A stretch of DNA of 64,000 nt from Liolophura sinensis (Eukaryota > Mollusca > Polyplacophora > Chitonida > Chitonidae), in contig NC_088304.1 in NCBI RefSeq assembly GCF_032854445.1, forward strand, positions 28,219,732-28,283,731, read 5' to 3'. The notes under the pieces are model-generated. The model had not been told where the DNA came from, did not search any database, and was given only the letters and a program-made list of their open reading frames with translations. Made by a program: the position numbers and the translations under genes. This document shows positions 55,667-64,000 of this stretch, piece after piece. Each line of letters starts with the position of its first letter. Position 1 is the first letter of the stretch.

Positions 55667-55689
55667 CCTATAAATATAGGCCAATGGCC

Positions 55690-56450
55690 CGCAATTATTT
55701 TACCACAGCATCGCCTGCAATGCTGTCACACAAATCACATGTGTAAAGTCTTTGCCGAACATAGCATCGCATCCAGCATACCGTAGGACAGTGCCCGTAT
55801 CCACAATAAAATTGTGAGTTAAACGAGAATGCCCTATGGGACACCTTGTTAAAACTATGTAGTCTCTTCCAGACATATCACGTATATCCGAATTACAGCC
55901 AATGACAGGGTGAATAGCATGCAGTTTATTAGGTACATTTACCCCGCCCAAGACGACGAATATATTTAAGAGTGTTCCACCAAAAATCAACATTAGATAT
56001 TGTTATTTTTCATATAGGTTTATTTGAGAAAGACTTTGCCTTCCTATCTAGGACTGTTTTTCCATGGATACCAGTATGACTCGCTATCCAACAGAATATC
56101 ATATCCTTACCTCCTTTAATTAGTTTGGTAAGTAAGGCTAAAATTTTAAAATTTATTATACTGTATTGCCAAAAGGGAGGAGAGTGAATCACTACATATC
56201 GTTGCTTTCTGGGTACGGCAGGAAAAAACGTGTGATGAGGCCAAAAGCATAGCCCTGACCTCAGCAGAGAAGAGTTAAGAATATGGAGGACAAAGAAAAG
56301 AGACGAGCTGTTCTAAAACAGCCGCAGAGGCAACCCTGTATCCATCTTTTAACCCATTAGTATATAAAAATATTTACTCCGATTAATTAGCCTTTATAAT
56401 CAGAAAAATGTTATTAAATTGTGAAAGGATTTGTATTGGATTCATGAAAC
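55690..56450 (-). pseudogene. I-like LINE 3' relic, copy 2
   Basis: Minus strand, in pieces: the end of RNase H (CWIASHTGIHGKTVLDRKAK, as in S-H-x-G-I-x-G-N-E-x-A-D) at about 56,030-56,110. Then the LINE tail follows at 55,700-55,960 (NKLHAIHPVIG, RCPIGHSRLTHNFIVDTG and CAGC-type cysteines). This layout (RNase H followed by a G-H-x-R-L-T-H tail with cysteine residues) is typical of I/Nimb-type LINEs. Confidence 0.72.
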
Positions 56451-56685
56451 AATTATTTGGGCTGTGGAAGAAGCCAAGGAGGAGACTTAAAGTTATTCCT
56501 GCAAAAAAGTGTGTCAAGATTATTCCATCAAACTCCTTCACCCCAAGATTCTTAAGTTTTACAGTGAGTATAATTCTTTTTTAAGTAGATATGGACAGAG
56601 CGCTCTGCTTTATGACTGTGTCTCATTTCGCTTAGCTTTGCCGTATCTTCATCATGTTGAATTTGTTCGCTACTTTGGATATATA

Positions 56686-58212
56686 CTATCCAAAAAAAGA
56701 AGCGCATAACCCGGTTTTTTGCGGAGGTGATGCAGTCTTTTCAATTATGCATAACTAAATAAGAATTGCTATTCTGCAAATATTTTTTACACAGATTAAG
56801 GAAGGGTCCATATCTAGACAACAAGGCCATCAACTTGAGGTAAGACACTCACAATGAGTCTCCCACTTGAGTGGAATGTCAGTATCTGTTGTGACCACCA
56901 CGGGCACGAATAACAGTTCTGACACGCCTTGTCATGGACTGGATGAGACGCTGGATAGAGGCCTGGGGAATGTTCTGCCACTCCTCCTGCAAACATGCAA
57001 CTTGCTCTTGAAGCGTTTGGGGTTGAGGTTGACGTTGGCGTAGACGTCGATCAAGTTCATCCCACAGATGCTCAATTGGGTTAAGATCCGGGGAACGGGA
57101 CGGCCAGGGTAGCACATTTACATTGTTTTCGGCGACGAAGTCCCTTGTGACACGTGCCGTGTGCGGTCTGGCGTTGTCCTGCTGGAACAACTCCCGCTGA
57201 ACGTGAATGACAGGTAAGAGGTGTGGCTGCAGGATGGTGTCTCGGTAGCGTACGGCCGTAAGATTTCCCTGAACGTGGACAAGACTTGTACGACCAATAT
57301 ACGATATTGCTGCCCACATCATCACACTCCCTCCACCAAATCTGTCCACTTGGCGTACGCAGTTAGGGCATAACGTTCGCGAGCACGTCTGTTAACCCGG
57401 TTTCTACCATCACGTCTCTGCAATAGGAATCTGGACTCATCACTGAACCAAATGCGTCGCCAGTTGCGTAGATTCCATGCAGTCACGTTGTTACACCATC
57501 GGAGGCGATTGGCGCGATGGTGAGGACGCAGCACGATCCCAACATAGGGCCTCCTGGCTCTCAGTCCATGTTCCCTCAGCCTGTTCCGCACTGTCTGACC
57601 TGATATCCTCCTCAGTCCCGGTATGCTGGCTGCTGTGCTTTCAGCTGTAGCACAACGGTCACGCAAATGGAGGACCCTTAGGTAGCGATCATGGGCTGCT
57701 GTAGTGACACGTGGTCGACCTGAACGCCGACGGTCATTTGTTGTCCCAGTATTGTTGTAGCGGGCAGCATGCCGTGAAATCGTGCTCTGGCTGACGTGTA
57801 GACACCTAGAAATGGACGATTGGGACTCTCCAGCTTGAAGTCTTCCAATGGCAATATTTCTTGTGACAGTGTCCAGACGTGGCATGTTGAATCAGCTTAA
57901 AAACACAACTTGAAAGACGCCGATTTCCGGCCCGAAGTTGCGGTTTTATAGTCACACACTGCATGCTTTCCATGCGTAAGTTCGGCGTGTAAGACTGCAC
58001 GTGATGCAGTGTGGTGCTGTATTTTTTACTTCTTCCAAAAACGGCCTCCGAACTCAACATTTTCAACTAAGAAATGTTTTGAGGAATAAAATGTGTGCTA
58101 ACTGTGACTATTGACAATATTAAAACACATTTTGCTCATGAAATGAAGACAAAATGTATTTATTTCATTTTAAAATAAAACAAAACACCTATGCGTTTCT
58201 TTTTTTGGATAG
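56686..58212 (-). mobile_element. Tc1/mariner-like element, 1,527 bp, nearly intact
   Basis: The ends are 23-bp inverted repeats starting CTATCCAAAAAAAGAA and ending CGCATA, one mismatch apart, next to TA dinucleotides (56,684-56,685 and 58,213-58,214). The paralogous position in copy 1 (about 49,592-49,615, CTTTGGATATATGAAG) lacks the element, giving a natural empty site. One transposase gene fills the inside. Confidence 0.96.
56879..57885 (-). pseudogene. Tc1-like DD34E transposase with one frameshift
   Basis: Minus strand, about 335 residues in two frames. Frame 1 (57,885-57,322) starts MPRLDTVTRNIAIGRLQAGE with a helix-turn-helix, the SGRPRVTT linker, a second helix-turn-helix, and the first catalytic segment IWFSDESRFLL. 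Frame 2 (57,349-56,879) has GGGSVMMWAAI, QQDNARPHTARVTRDF (second Asp) and SPDLNPIEHLWDEL (Glu). Counting gives 34 residues between second Asp and Glu. All catalytic residues are present. The only lesion I find is a one- or two-base shift near 57,330-57,345, between AKW and DRFGGG, so the copy is young. Confidence 0.93.
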
Positions 58213-58700
58213 TATATGAAGAATTTTGAGGGTTTTTGACGTGGAAAATGTAACACCGGTCTCAGCTGCACATTTGTCTACCTTGTAAAGACGAAGGTGC
58301 AGCTGATGCTTGATTTTATTAATGTTTTTTCAGCAGAGTAGCACATTAGAAAATCATATATATACAAAGAACCCACTGTGCCAGATGCCAAAGTGTTGGG
58401 CTAAGCTATTTATTTTAATGCTAATCAGTGTTGGTGATAGTATACGGCCCTACCGTACCTTTAATTCACGGTCAGATAAAAATTCAGATATACATAATAA
58501 TAAGCAGACTGTAAGACCCAGATTTCATAGGTCTTTTAAGTTTCTATAATTCCAAGCCGTATCGTAGACATTTTCAAGGTCGAAAAATAAAACATATGTT
58601 TATTAATAATAAAGGCATCACAAGTAAAGGTTTCGAATGGAACATAGTGATCTAAACGACACAACCGGCCAGGTTGAAACTACTGGAATAAACAACCACA
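58213..58700. other. Duplicated intron sequence
   Basis: This matches 49,600-50,080 of copy 1, including the AAAACATATGTTTATTAATA stretch. No exon is present. Confidence 0.6.
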
Positions 58701-58704
58701 CAAA

Positions 58705-59065
58705 TGAACACCTGCATACACCAAGATTTAGCTGGTGGACTAAGGCTATCCGTGGTCTGATCCCTTTGGTGTGCTTTAATGAAACTGTATGTCAAATGGG
58801 ATGACGAAACAGCATTGTGAGAATTTCTAGACACCCACGACTAATAAACTGCAATTAACATCACTGCATCTTTTGACTTCTTTCTGCTTAAGCCATGGTG
58901 CTAAGGGGCTTGTAAATTGCTAGTAATTATGCATTAACAGTTATAATAAAACTCTGGCTGAGGTAAACTGACAAGAGGCTGTATTTCATCAGACATGTAT
59001 GACCAGTTGCCAACTATCACATTGTCGTCGCGGCTCTGGTTTTACTCTATATGCTGTGCGTGTTT
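58705..59065 (+). repeat. Unclassified interspersed repeat
   Basis: This is the counterpart of 50,085-50,450 in the segmental duplication. It contains AATAAACTGCAATTAACATC and ends TTTACTCTATATGCTGTG, about 150 bp before the ankyrin exon at 59,214. Confidence 0.6.
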
Positions 59066-59213
59066 ATTAATATGAAATGAAAATAGCACACAAACTATAA
59101 CACATTGCTAAAAGAAAGAAAGCACAATTTAAAAATACAAAGTGAGTGATGGTTAACAGAACAGAACAGAACATAAATTGTGTTAAAACTATCCATAGCC
59201 CACAAACACATAC

Positions 59214-59312
59214 CTCATCCTGTACGTCTATATCAGCACTCGTCTCTACCAGTCGACGTAAAAGATACATTCTACCATGTGACGCACCCAGGTGTAAAGC
59301 TGTTTGTCCTGT
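59214..59312 (-). CDS. Ankyrin-repeat exon, type B, tandem copy 2
   Basis: This 99-bp minus-strand exon is in phase 0, with acceptor after GTGTTTACACAG and donor GTATGTG. It encodes TGQTALHLGASHGRMYLLRRL then VETSADIDVQDE, a full ankyrin repeat. It is the duplicate partner of 50,454; 58,213-59,690 matches 49,590-50,935 through the introns as well. Confidence 0.85.
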
Positions 59313-59719
59313 CTGTGTAAACACAATCAGGAATCAATAAAGCTGTACTTACAGAGGCAGACATGAATAGACCATAAAAATTCAACTTGTTTCGCTTCTC
59401 CACAACCTGCATGATGTTTATATTATAGTTGTCTATCCAGTACACACACAACCATCGAAGCAAAGCCCCTTTCGCTGCGCTCTGCCACACCCTTAAACAG
59501 ATATATGGTGATTTTTAAAATAATACATATTCAGAAAGTCTTGCCGTACAACAGGTGGAAACTCTATGTTATGTGTGTGAAAGTCGAACGTGTAAATACA
59601 GGCAGAAGTCAGATCACTTGATCGTGAGTTCTCTATTTTGACGATGATAATGCCCTAGATGACACGGATTTGGGTTTAAGGTGTTCAAGTTGTTTAAGGT
59701 GTTCAAATTACTCTCATTA

Positions 59720-60764
59720 ATGCACCCTTTTTCAATATTTTTACACTCAATTTAACAACATATATAGGGGTATACATCTAATTATGAATAAATAATAAAT
59801 TTGAACAGTAGTTCTTTAAAAAATGAGTTTCCAGAAAGTCTTGCACCACACCAGCTGGAAACCCTGTTGCTAAACCATCAAATACAGCCACTTACTTTAT
59901 TCTGTATGTTGACGTTGGCGCCATGCTCTAACAAAATGCGAACAAAGCACCTGTTACCATGTAATGCCGCCTCATGTAAAGGTGTCTTCCCATCCTGTTA
60001 TGTATGATATAAATGACTGAAATCAGTACACAGCAAATTATTAAAAGGCTCCTGCTAGCCTTGTAGACGTCATACCTCAAAGTGGAGTAAAATTCAATGA
60101 ATGATTTCGGCTTAATGCCACATTGACAATGTTTTAGCCATATTGTGACGAGAACAAGAGGCGGTGATTGGTTTCGACATAATTGTGAAAACATCAAAAA
60201 TAAAACAAACTTGTTCAAAAACAGACAAGAGAAGTCAAAACTGTTAAAACTCGAAAACCACGAGGTTTTTAAAATAGTTTTCTACAAACTGTATGTCCAT
60301 ATATCTTTCTATCCATATGAATATTAATAAGAATAGTCAGTAAAATTCATATTTCCTGATATAGGCCAATGGCCCTCAAGTGTTTTATCACAGTTGACTG
60401 TGTGGAGTCTTTGCCGAACATAGCATCGCATCCAGAACACCGTAGGACTGTGCCCGTATCCACCATAAAATTGTGAGTTAAACGAGAATGTCCAACAAAA
60501 CACCTCGTTTAAACTACGTAGTCTCTTCCAGACATATCACATGTACCCGAATCATAGCCAATGACAGGGTGAATAGCGTGCAGTTTATTACGTACATTCA
60601 CCCCGTCCAAGACGACGAATATATTTAAGAATGTTTGATGGAAAATCAATATAAAATATTGTTTTTTTCCATATAGGTTTATTTAAGGCAGACTTTGCCT
60701 TCCTGTCTAGGACTGTGTTTTCATGGATACCAATATGACTCGGTATCCGACAGAATATTATATC
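59720..60764. repeat. Segmental duplication, copy 3 (cut by Polinton-like insertion)
   Basis: This matches 47,775-48,985 of copy 1 and 54,060-56,100 of copy 2, including the type A ankyrin exon and the LINE relic (60,370-60,764, minus strand, SHIGIH and AKSALNKPI). Homology stops abruptly after TATATCTTTA at 60,764, where the other copies continue CTGC or CCTCC. The remainder should resume at the far end of the inserted element, outside the window. Confidence 0.87.
59896..59994 (-). CDS. Ankyrin-repeat exon, type A, tandem copy 3
   Basis: This 99-bp minus-strand exon is in phase 0, with acceptor CAG and donor GTAAGTG. It encodes DGKTPLHEAALHGNRCFVRIL then LEHGANVNIQNK. It is the most upstream ankyrin exon seen for the minus-strand gene. 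Its own type B partner would be expected to the right, beyond the Polinton-like insertion that begins at 60,765. The start codon and first exons of the gene are therefore outside the window. Confidence 0.86.
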
Positions 60765-60910
60765 TTTAAGTAGTATACACACTATAGGTTCGGGCACAAT
60801 CCCCCCTTGAGGCCCTCCGCATAACAAATAGAGGCCCCCAGCCCCTTCTCGGGTTCTATTAGACATACCAATTGCACCAGGTATGCTTTTACACCAACTG
60901 TGTATACAAC

Positions 60911-61189
60911 ATGCCAAGGGGTTACAATAAGTGCCGGTGGCTACCCATCGGCTGCACGGAGCTCTGTTGTAAGAGCTGTCTGGGGTAGTACTACGGGATT
61001 CATTTAGCCAGTCTGCGGAAGGGTCTTGGCACCCAGCCATGTATTAGCTGTGGTTGGGGTGTTAAAAACCAACTTCGGCTTTGCATGGCCTGTGGATATG
61101 ATAATGCCCAGATGCGGGAAAGGCGGCAGAGGGGCAAGGCTTTTTTGGACGAGTTCAACCGGCTGGCGGCTATAGACATTTACAATTAG
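60911..61189 (+). pseudogene. Small cysteine-rich (zinc-ribbon-like) ORF with internal TAG
   Basis: From ATG at 60,911 one frame runs to TAG at 61,187-61,189 (92 sense positions), interrupted by a TAG at 60,986-60,988. Before the stop the frame encodes CRWLPIGCTELCCKSC. After it come CISCGWG and CMACGYD, then a basic-to-helical end (MRERRQRGKAFLDEFNRL). The spaced C-x-x-C pairs suggest one or two zinc-binding sites. It lies 34 bp before the polymerase ORF on the same strand, as a cotranscribed partner would. I do not recognise the family. The internal stop shows this copy is decayed unless it is read through. Confidence 0.55.
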
Positions 61190-61222
61190 AGAAACAGCAC
61201 CACTAGGCATACGACGCGTACA

Positions 61223-64000
61223 ATGAACCACCATCAAAAAACGCGAGCACTACGTGGGGAGTTTGAGACGCTCCTAGGTTTGTGGCCCAAGTACCCACGG
61301 TCCCGCAATCAACTGGAAGATTTGCAGGGGATCCTCGACAGGCATAAAACGGCTGTGGCTGAGTTGAAGCGGCTGCAAGACAGCAAGAACTCCCGAAGTA
61401 ACGAGGAGTTGAAACAAGACGTCAAGAACCTCCTCAGTAACGAGGAGTTGGATAAATTGCTAGGCGGAATACAGGGTGAAAAGAAACTAGAATTCACTAA
61501 CACCGGCCGGGCCATACGGAATCTCCTCCGGGCCTGGCAGATGGGCGTACCCGAAGGCGTTTGGACGGACCCAGTAGCCTTCTTAGAAGAAATTTGAGCC
61601 ATTATTCGCCAGAAGCTAGAAGAAGAGATCCTGGCACTCAACGGGGTTAAGTTCCAACATGGCGTCAGGGTTCAGTTGCGAAAGGACAACGCCGATGGCA
61701 GTGAAGAGTATACCAGGCCAGTACTCCACAGCAAACAGGTAGCCCTCTTAGAGGCTGGTGACATTGACGGGGCTCTAGATAAGGCCTTCCCCACCATCCA
61801 GAAGGTGCTGGAAAAATGGACACAGCGAGGGTCAGGGTGGGTTGTCAAAAGCGTGCAAACACTCTGGCTTGACATTGCAAGGTATCAGCCACTGAGAGGC
61901 GGGTCCTACATCCCCCTACCTGCAGCTGTGAGTAACAAGAAAGCAGTCATCAATGTGAAGAACAAAGACGACGAATGCCTCCGATGGGCACTCCGGTCTG
62001 CATTATTTCCAGCCGCCCGGAACCCCCAGAGACCAACAAAGTATCCCACCAATTATGGTCTTGAATTTGGGGGGATCGACGCCCCCACACCCATCTCTCA
62101 GATCCCTAAAGTGGAGGGGAAGAACGACCTTGCCATCAACGTGTTTGGGTGGGACAAGGGCGTGATCGTGCACCGCCTCAGCAAGAAGCCCGGCGACACG
62201 CCCCGAATCAATCTGCTGCTGATTGAGAAGGCAGGCAAATTCCATTATACGTGGATAAAAGACCTCGTTCGTCTCCTGTTCCAAGAAAGTAAGCCGCTAA
62301 ATCGCAAACACTTCTGCGAGCGCTGCCTACACGGCTACGCAAGGGAGGACCTGCTCTAGGCGCATAAGCCGGAATGCTGTGGGATTGGCCAGACGGCGGT
62401 GAGGGTGGAGATGCCCCAATGAAGGAGAAAACAAGTTCACCTTTCAGAACCACCACAAACAGCTACCGGCTCCGTTTATCATATATGCCGACTTTGAAGC
62501 TCTGACCTAAAAAGGATGAAGGCCCGCCGCCGTCACCTACAGAGAGCAGCACTCAAAAGAATCAGCACCACGGGCCCTGCAGTCACTGCTATGTTGAGGT
62601 GCGTTGCGACGGCCGCACAAAACGCCCCGTGGAATACAGAGGCTCTGACGCGACGGAACACTTCCTCAGAGCTCTCCAACAGGAGGAGCGGGAAATCCAA
62701 AATGTTCTAGCTAACCCTATAGCCATGAGGATGACTCCCCAGGACTGGCTGGCCCACAACAACGCCACAATCTGCCACATGTGTGAGAAGCCTCTAGGCG
62801 CCGATTCTGTGCGCGATCACTGCCATATCACCGGCAAGTACAGAGGTGCGGCCCATAATGCATGCAACCTAAAGTTGCGGCTGGGTCCCAAGACAGCCAT
62901 ACGAGTAGTCTTCCACAACCTATGGAGCTACGAGGGGCACCTCCTGATGCAAGCCATAAGTAAGGTGGAGGGCCGCATCTCCTGCATCCCCAACAACACG
63001 GAAAAGTACATCTCCTTCTCGCTGGGGCAGCTCCGCTTCATCGACAGCGTTCAATTCTTACCGACTTCCCTTGACAATCTGGTAGAGGCCAACAAACCTG
63101 AGGCTTTCCACATCACAGCCCGGTATGAGCCCGCCGAAGAAAAACGTAAGCTACTCATGCGCAAGGGTGTCTACCCCTATGAGTATATGGACTCCTGGGA
63201 GCGCTTCGACGAGTCCAGCCTCCCACCCAAAGAGGCTTTCTACAGTAAGCTCAAAGTCGGATGCATTAGCGATGAGGACTACATCCACGCTCAACAGGTA
63301 TGGAAGGTATTTGACTGCACCAATCTGGGAGACTTTACTGCCGTACAGACGTGCTCCTATTGGCCGATGTGTTTCAGGCCTTCCGGAAGACTTGTTTACG
63401 GCAGTATGGACTGGACCCAGCTCAGTACTTTACGAGCCCAGGTCTCTCGTGGGATGCGCTGTTCAAGAAGACCGGGGTAGAGCTGGAGCTGTTGACCGAC
63501 TACGACCAACATCTCTTCATTGAGAAGGGGTTGCGAGGAGGTATTTCCTCCAATAATCCGCATGTGGAGGGATACAACCCAGAAAGTCCAAACAGCTACA
63601 TCCAATACCTAGACGCCAATAATCTATATGGCTGGGCTATGAGTCAGTTCCTTCCAACGGGCGGTTTCCACTGGTTAGATGAAGCGCGGCGTCTCGGCGA
63701 AACGATTGCTACCCACTCCCACGACAGTCCTTCTGGTTACATCCTCGAGGTCGACCTAGAGTATCCGGCCGACCTACATAACGCACATAACGGCTACCCA
63801 TTAGCCTTGGAGCGTCTGGTGGTCCAGAAAGGGTGGATTTCAGACTATCAGCATGGCCTTCTCGGCAAGAAAACGCCTACCCAGGTCGAAAAGCTGGTCC
63901 CCAACCTCCGCAACAAGGAACGGTACGTCCTGCACTACCGAAACCTACAGCTGTATCTATCTCTGGGAATGCGCCTGACCAAGGTTCACCGGGCCCTGAG
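61223..64000 (+). pseudogene. Protein-primed family B DNA polymerase with EndoVII domain, decayed, incomplete
   Basis: From ATG at 61,223, a helical N-terminus (LRGEFETLLGLWPKYPRSRN) is interrupted by TGA at 61,595-61,597. The same frame then continues with RYQPLRGGSYIPLP and WIKDLVRLL and a C-x-x-C zinc segment (HFCERCLHGY), to TAG at 62,357-62,359. A frameshift near 62,415 leads to the exonuclease motif IIYADFEAL (62,479-62,505), and another in 62,510-62,600. 62,599-63,330 holds the endonuclease VII-like zinc/HNH domain (CHMCEKPLG, RDHCHITGKYRGAAHNACN), FIDSVQFLPTSLDNL and GVYPYEYMDSWERFDES. A frameshift near 63,335 precedes LLLADVFQAFRK, PGLSWDALFKKTG and polymerase motif A (LDANNLYGWAMSQF, about 63,609-63,650). 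That frame is open to the window end. Such polymerases copy linear genomes using a terminal protein. Multiple stops make this copy inactive. Confidence 0.85.
62773..62868 (+). other. Endonuclease VII-like zinc/HNH domain within the polymerase
   Basis: CHMC, then DHCHITGKYRGAAHNACN, match the recombination endonuclease VII core: two zinc-binding C-x-x-C pairs around a D-H-C/D-H-x-T-G-x-x-R-G/A catalytic segment. In phages such enzymes cleave branched DNA. All signature residues are intact in this copy. In related animal polymerase genes the same insertion sits between the exonuclease and palm domains. Confidence 0.8.

Larger units (their letters stand above)
54758..55673 (+). mobile_element. 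Non-autonomous Crypton-like insertion with hairpin end
   Basis: Copy 1 and copy 3 of the segmental duplication run from CATATTTCATG straight into ATATAGG; here ~915 bp intervenes. The insert has a short inverted repeat at its left (54,811-54,839), a TGACGTCA site (54,850-54,857), a small plus-strand ORF, a frame resembling the end of a Crypton-type tyrosine recombinase, and a 116-bp hairpin at the right end. TATTGGA-type sequence occurs in both end structures. No clear terminal inverted repeat or long target duplication is seen, as expected for tyrosine-recombinase elements. Confidence 0.6.
53455..59690. repeat. Segmental duplication, copy 2
   Basis: This is the counterpart of 47,220-50,935. 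It is longer because it contains the Crypton-like insertion (54,758-55,673) and the Tc1-like element (56,686-58,212). It carries the type A exon at 54,306 and the type B exon at 59,214. A local extra repeat (53,640-53,790) has CTGTACACTG...TTCGGTGG twice. Confidence 0.88.
60765..64000 (+). mobile_element. One end of a Polinton/adinto-like element
   Basis: The insertion boundary is fixed by comparison with copies 1 and 2. The element begins AGTAGTATACACACTATAGG. Polintons and related adintovirus-type elements have termini starting AG and make 6-bp target duplications (candidate here TCTTTA, 60,759-60,764). Inside is a protein-primed family B DNA polymerase with an endonuclease VII-type domain and a small cysteine-rich ORF. 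Composition is clearly GC-richer than the flanks. The other end, integrase, capsid and packaging genes are not in the window, so the exact group is an inference. Confidence 0.72.

Overview
The window looks like nuclear DNA of an invertebrate animal, most likely a lophotrochozoan such as a mollusc. Reasons: spliced genes with AG/GT borders, AT-rich introns, tRNA-headed SINEs whose conserved body resembles SINEs widespread in molluscs, and relics of BEL/Pao, CR1/L2/Jockey-like LINE, I-like LINE, Tc1, Crypton-like and Polinton-like elements. The species cannot be named from sequence alone. There is no operon, rRNA, functional tRNA gene or CRISPR array.

Layout. (1) 1-11,350 and 21,046-35,457 are the arms of a large diverged inverted duplication; position 1 pairs with 35,457, so the outer edge lies beyond the window. 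Between the arms are a SINE-split, 3'-truncated LINE (13.1-17.9 kb), a GC-richer block of unrecognised sequence (17.95-20.1 kb), a degenerate 21-bp repeat, and a 200-N assembly gap (20,812-21,011). (2) 35.5-47 kb is intron-like sequence with a dead Tc1 element, microsatellites, and a small plus-strand gene or gene relic with a tyrosine-recombinase-like exon. Its last recognised exon runs straight into a 1.55-kb minisatellite. (3) 47-60.8 kb is a partly triplicated segment carrying six minus-strand ankyrin exons, each exactly 99 bp, invaded by a Tc1-like element, a Crypton-like element and a SINE. (4) From 60,765 to the end is one end of a Polinton/adinto-like element with a decayed protein-primed DNA polymerase.

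The main host gene is an ankyrin-repeat and SOCS-box (ASB-type) gene on the minus strand. Repeat exons at 59.9, 59.2, 54.3, 52.8, 50.5, 48.1 and 26.4 kb lead to a terminal exon at 21,618-21,160 that encodes a SOCS box and an aspartate-rich tail. The left arm holds the plus-strand mirror copy (exons at 2.6 and 6.0 kb, terminal exon 10,781-11,230), whose reading frame is intact. All recognised exon borders are in phase 0, so repeats can be added or lost without breaking the frame. The tandem duplications at 47-60 kb appear to be doing this. ASB proteins normally act as substrate receptors of Cullin-RING ubiquitin ligases.

A main uncertainty is whether the inverted duplication is real or is two diverged haplotypes of one locus joined in opposite orientation across the gap. 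Statements about identity are by eye; no alignment or database search was run.
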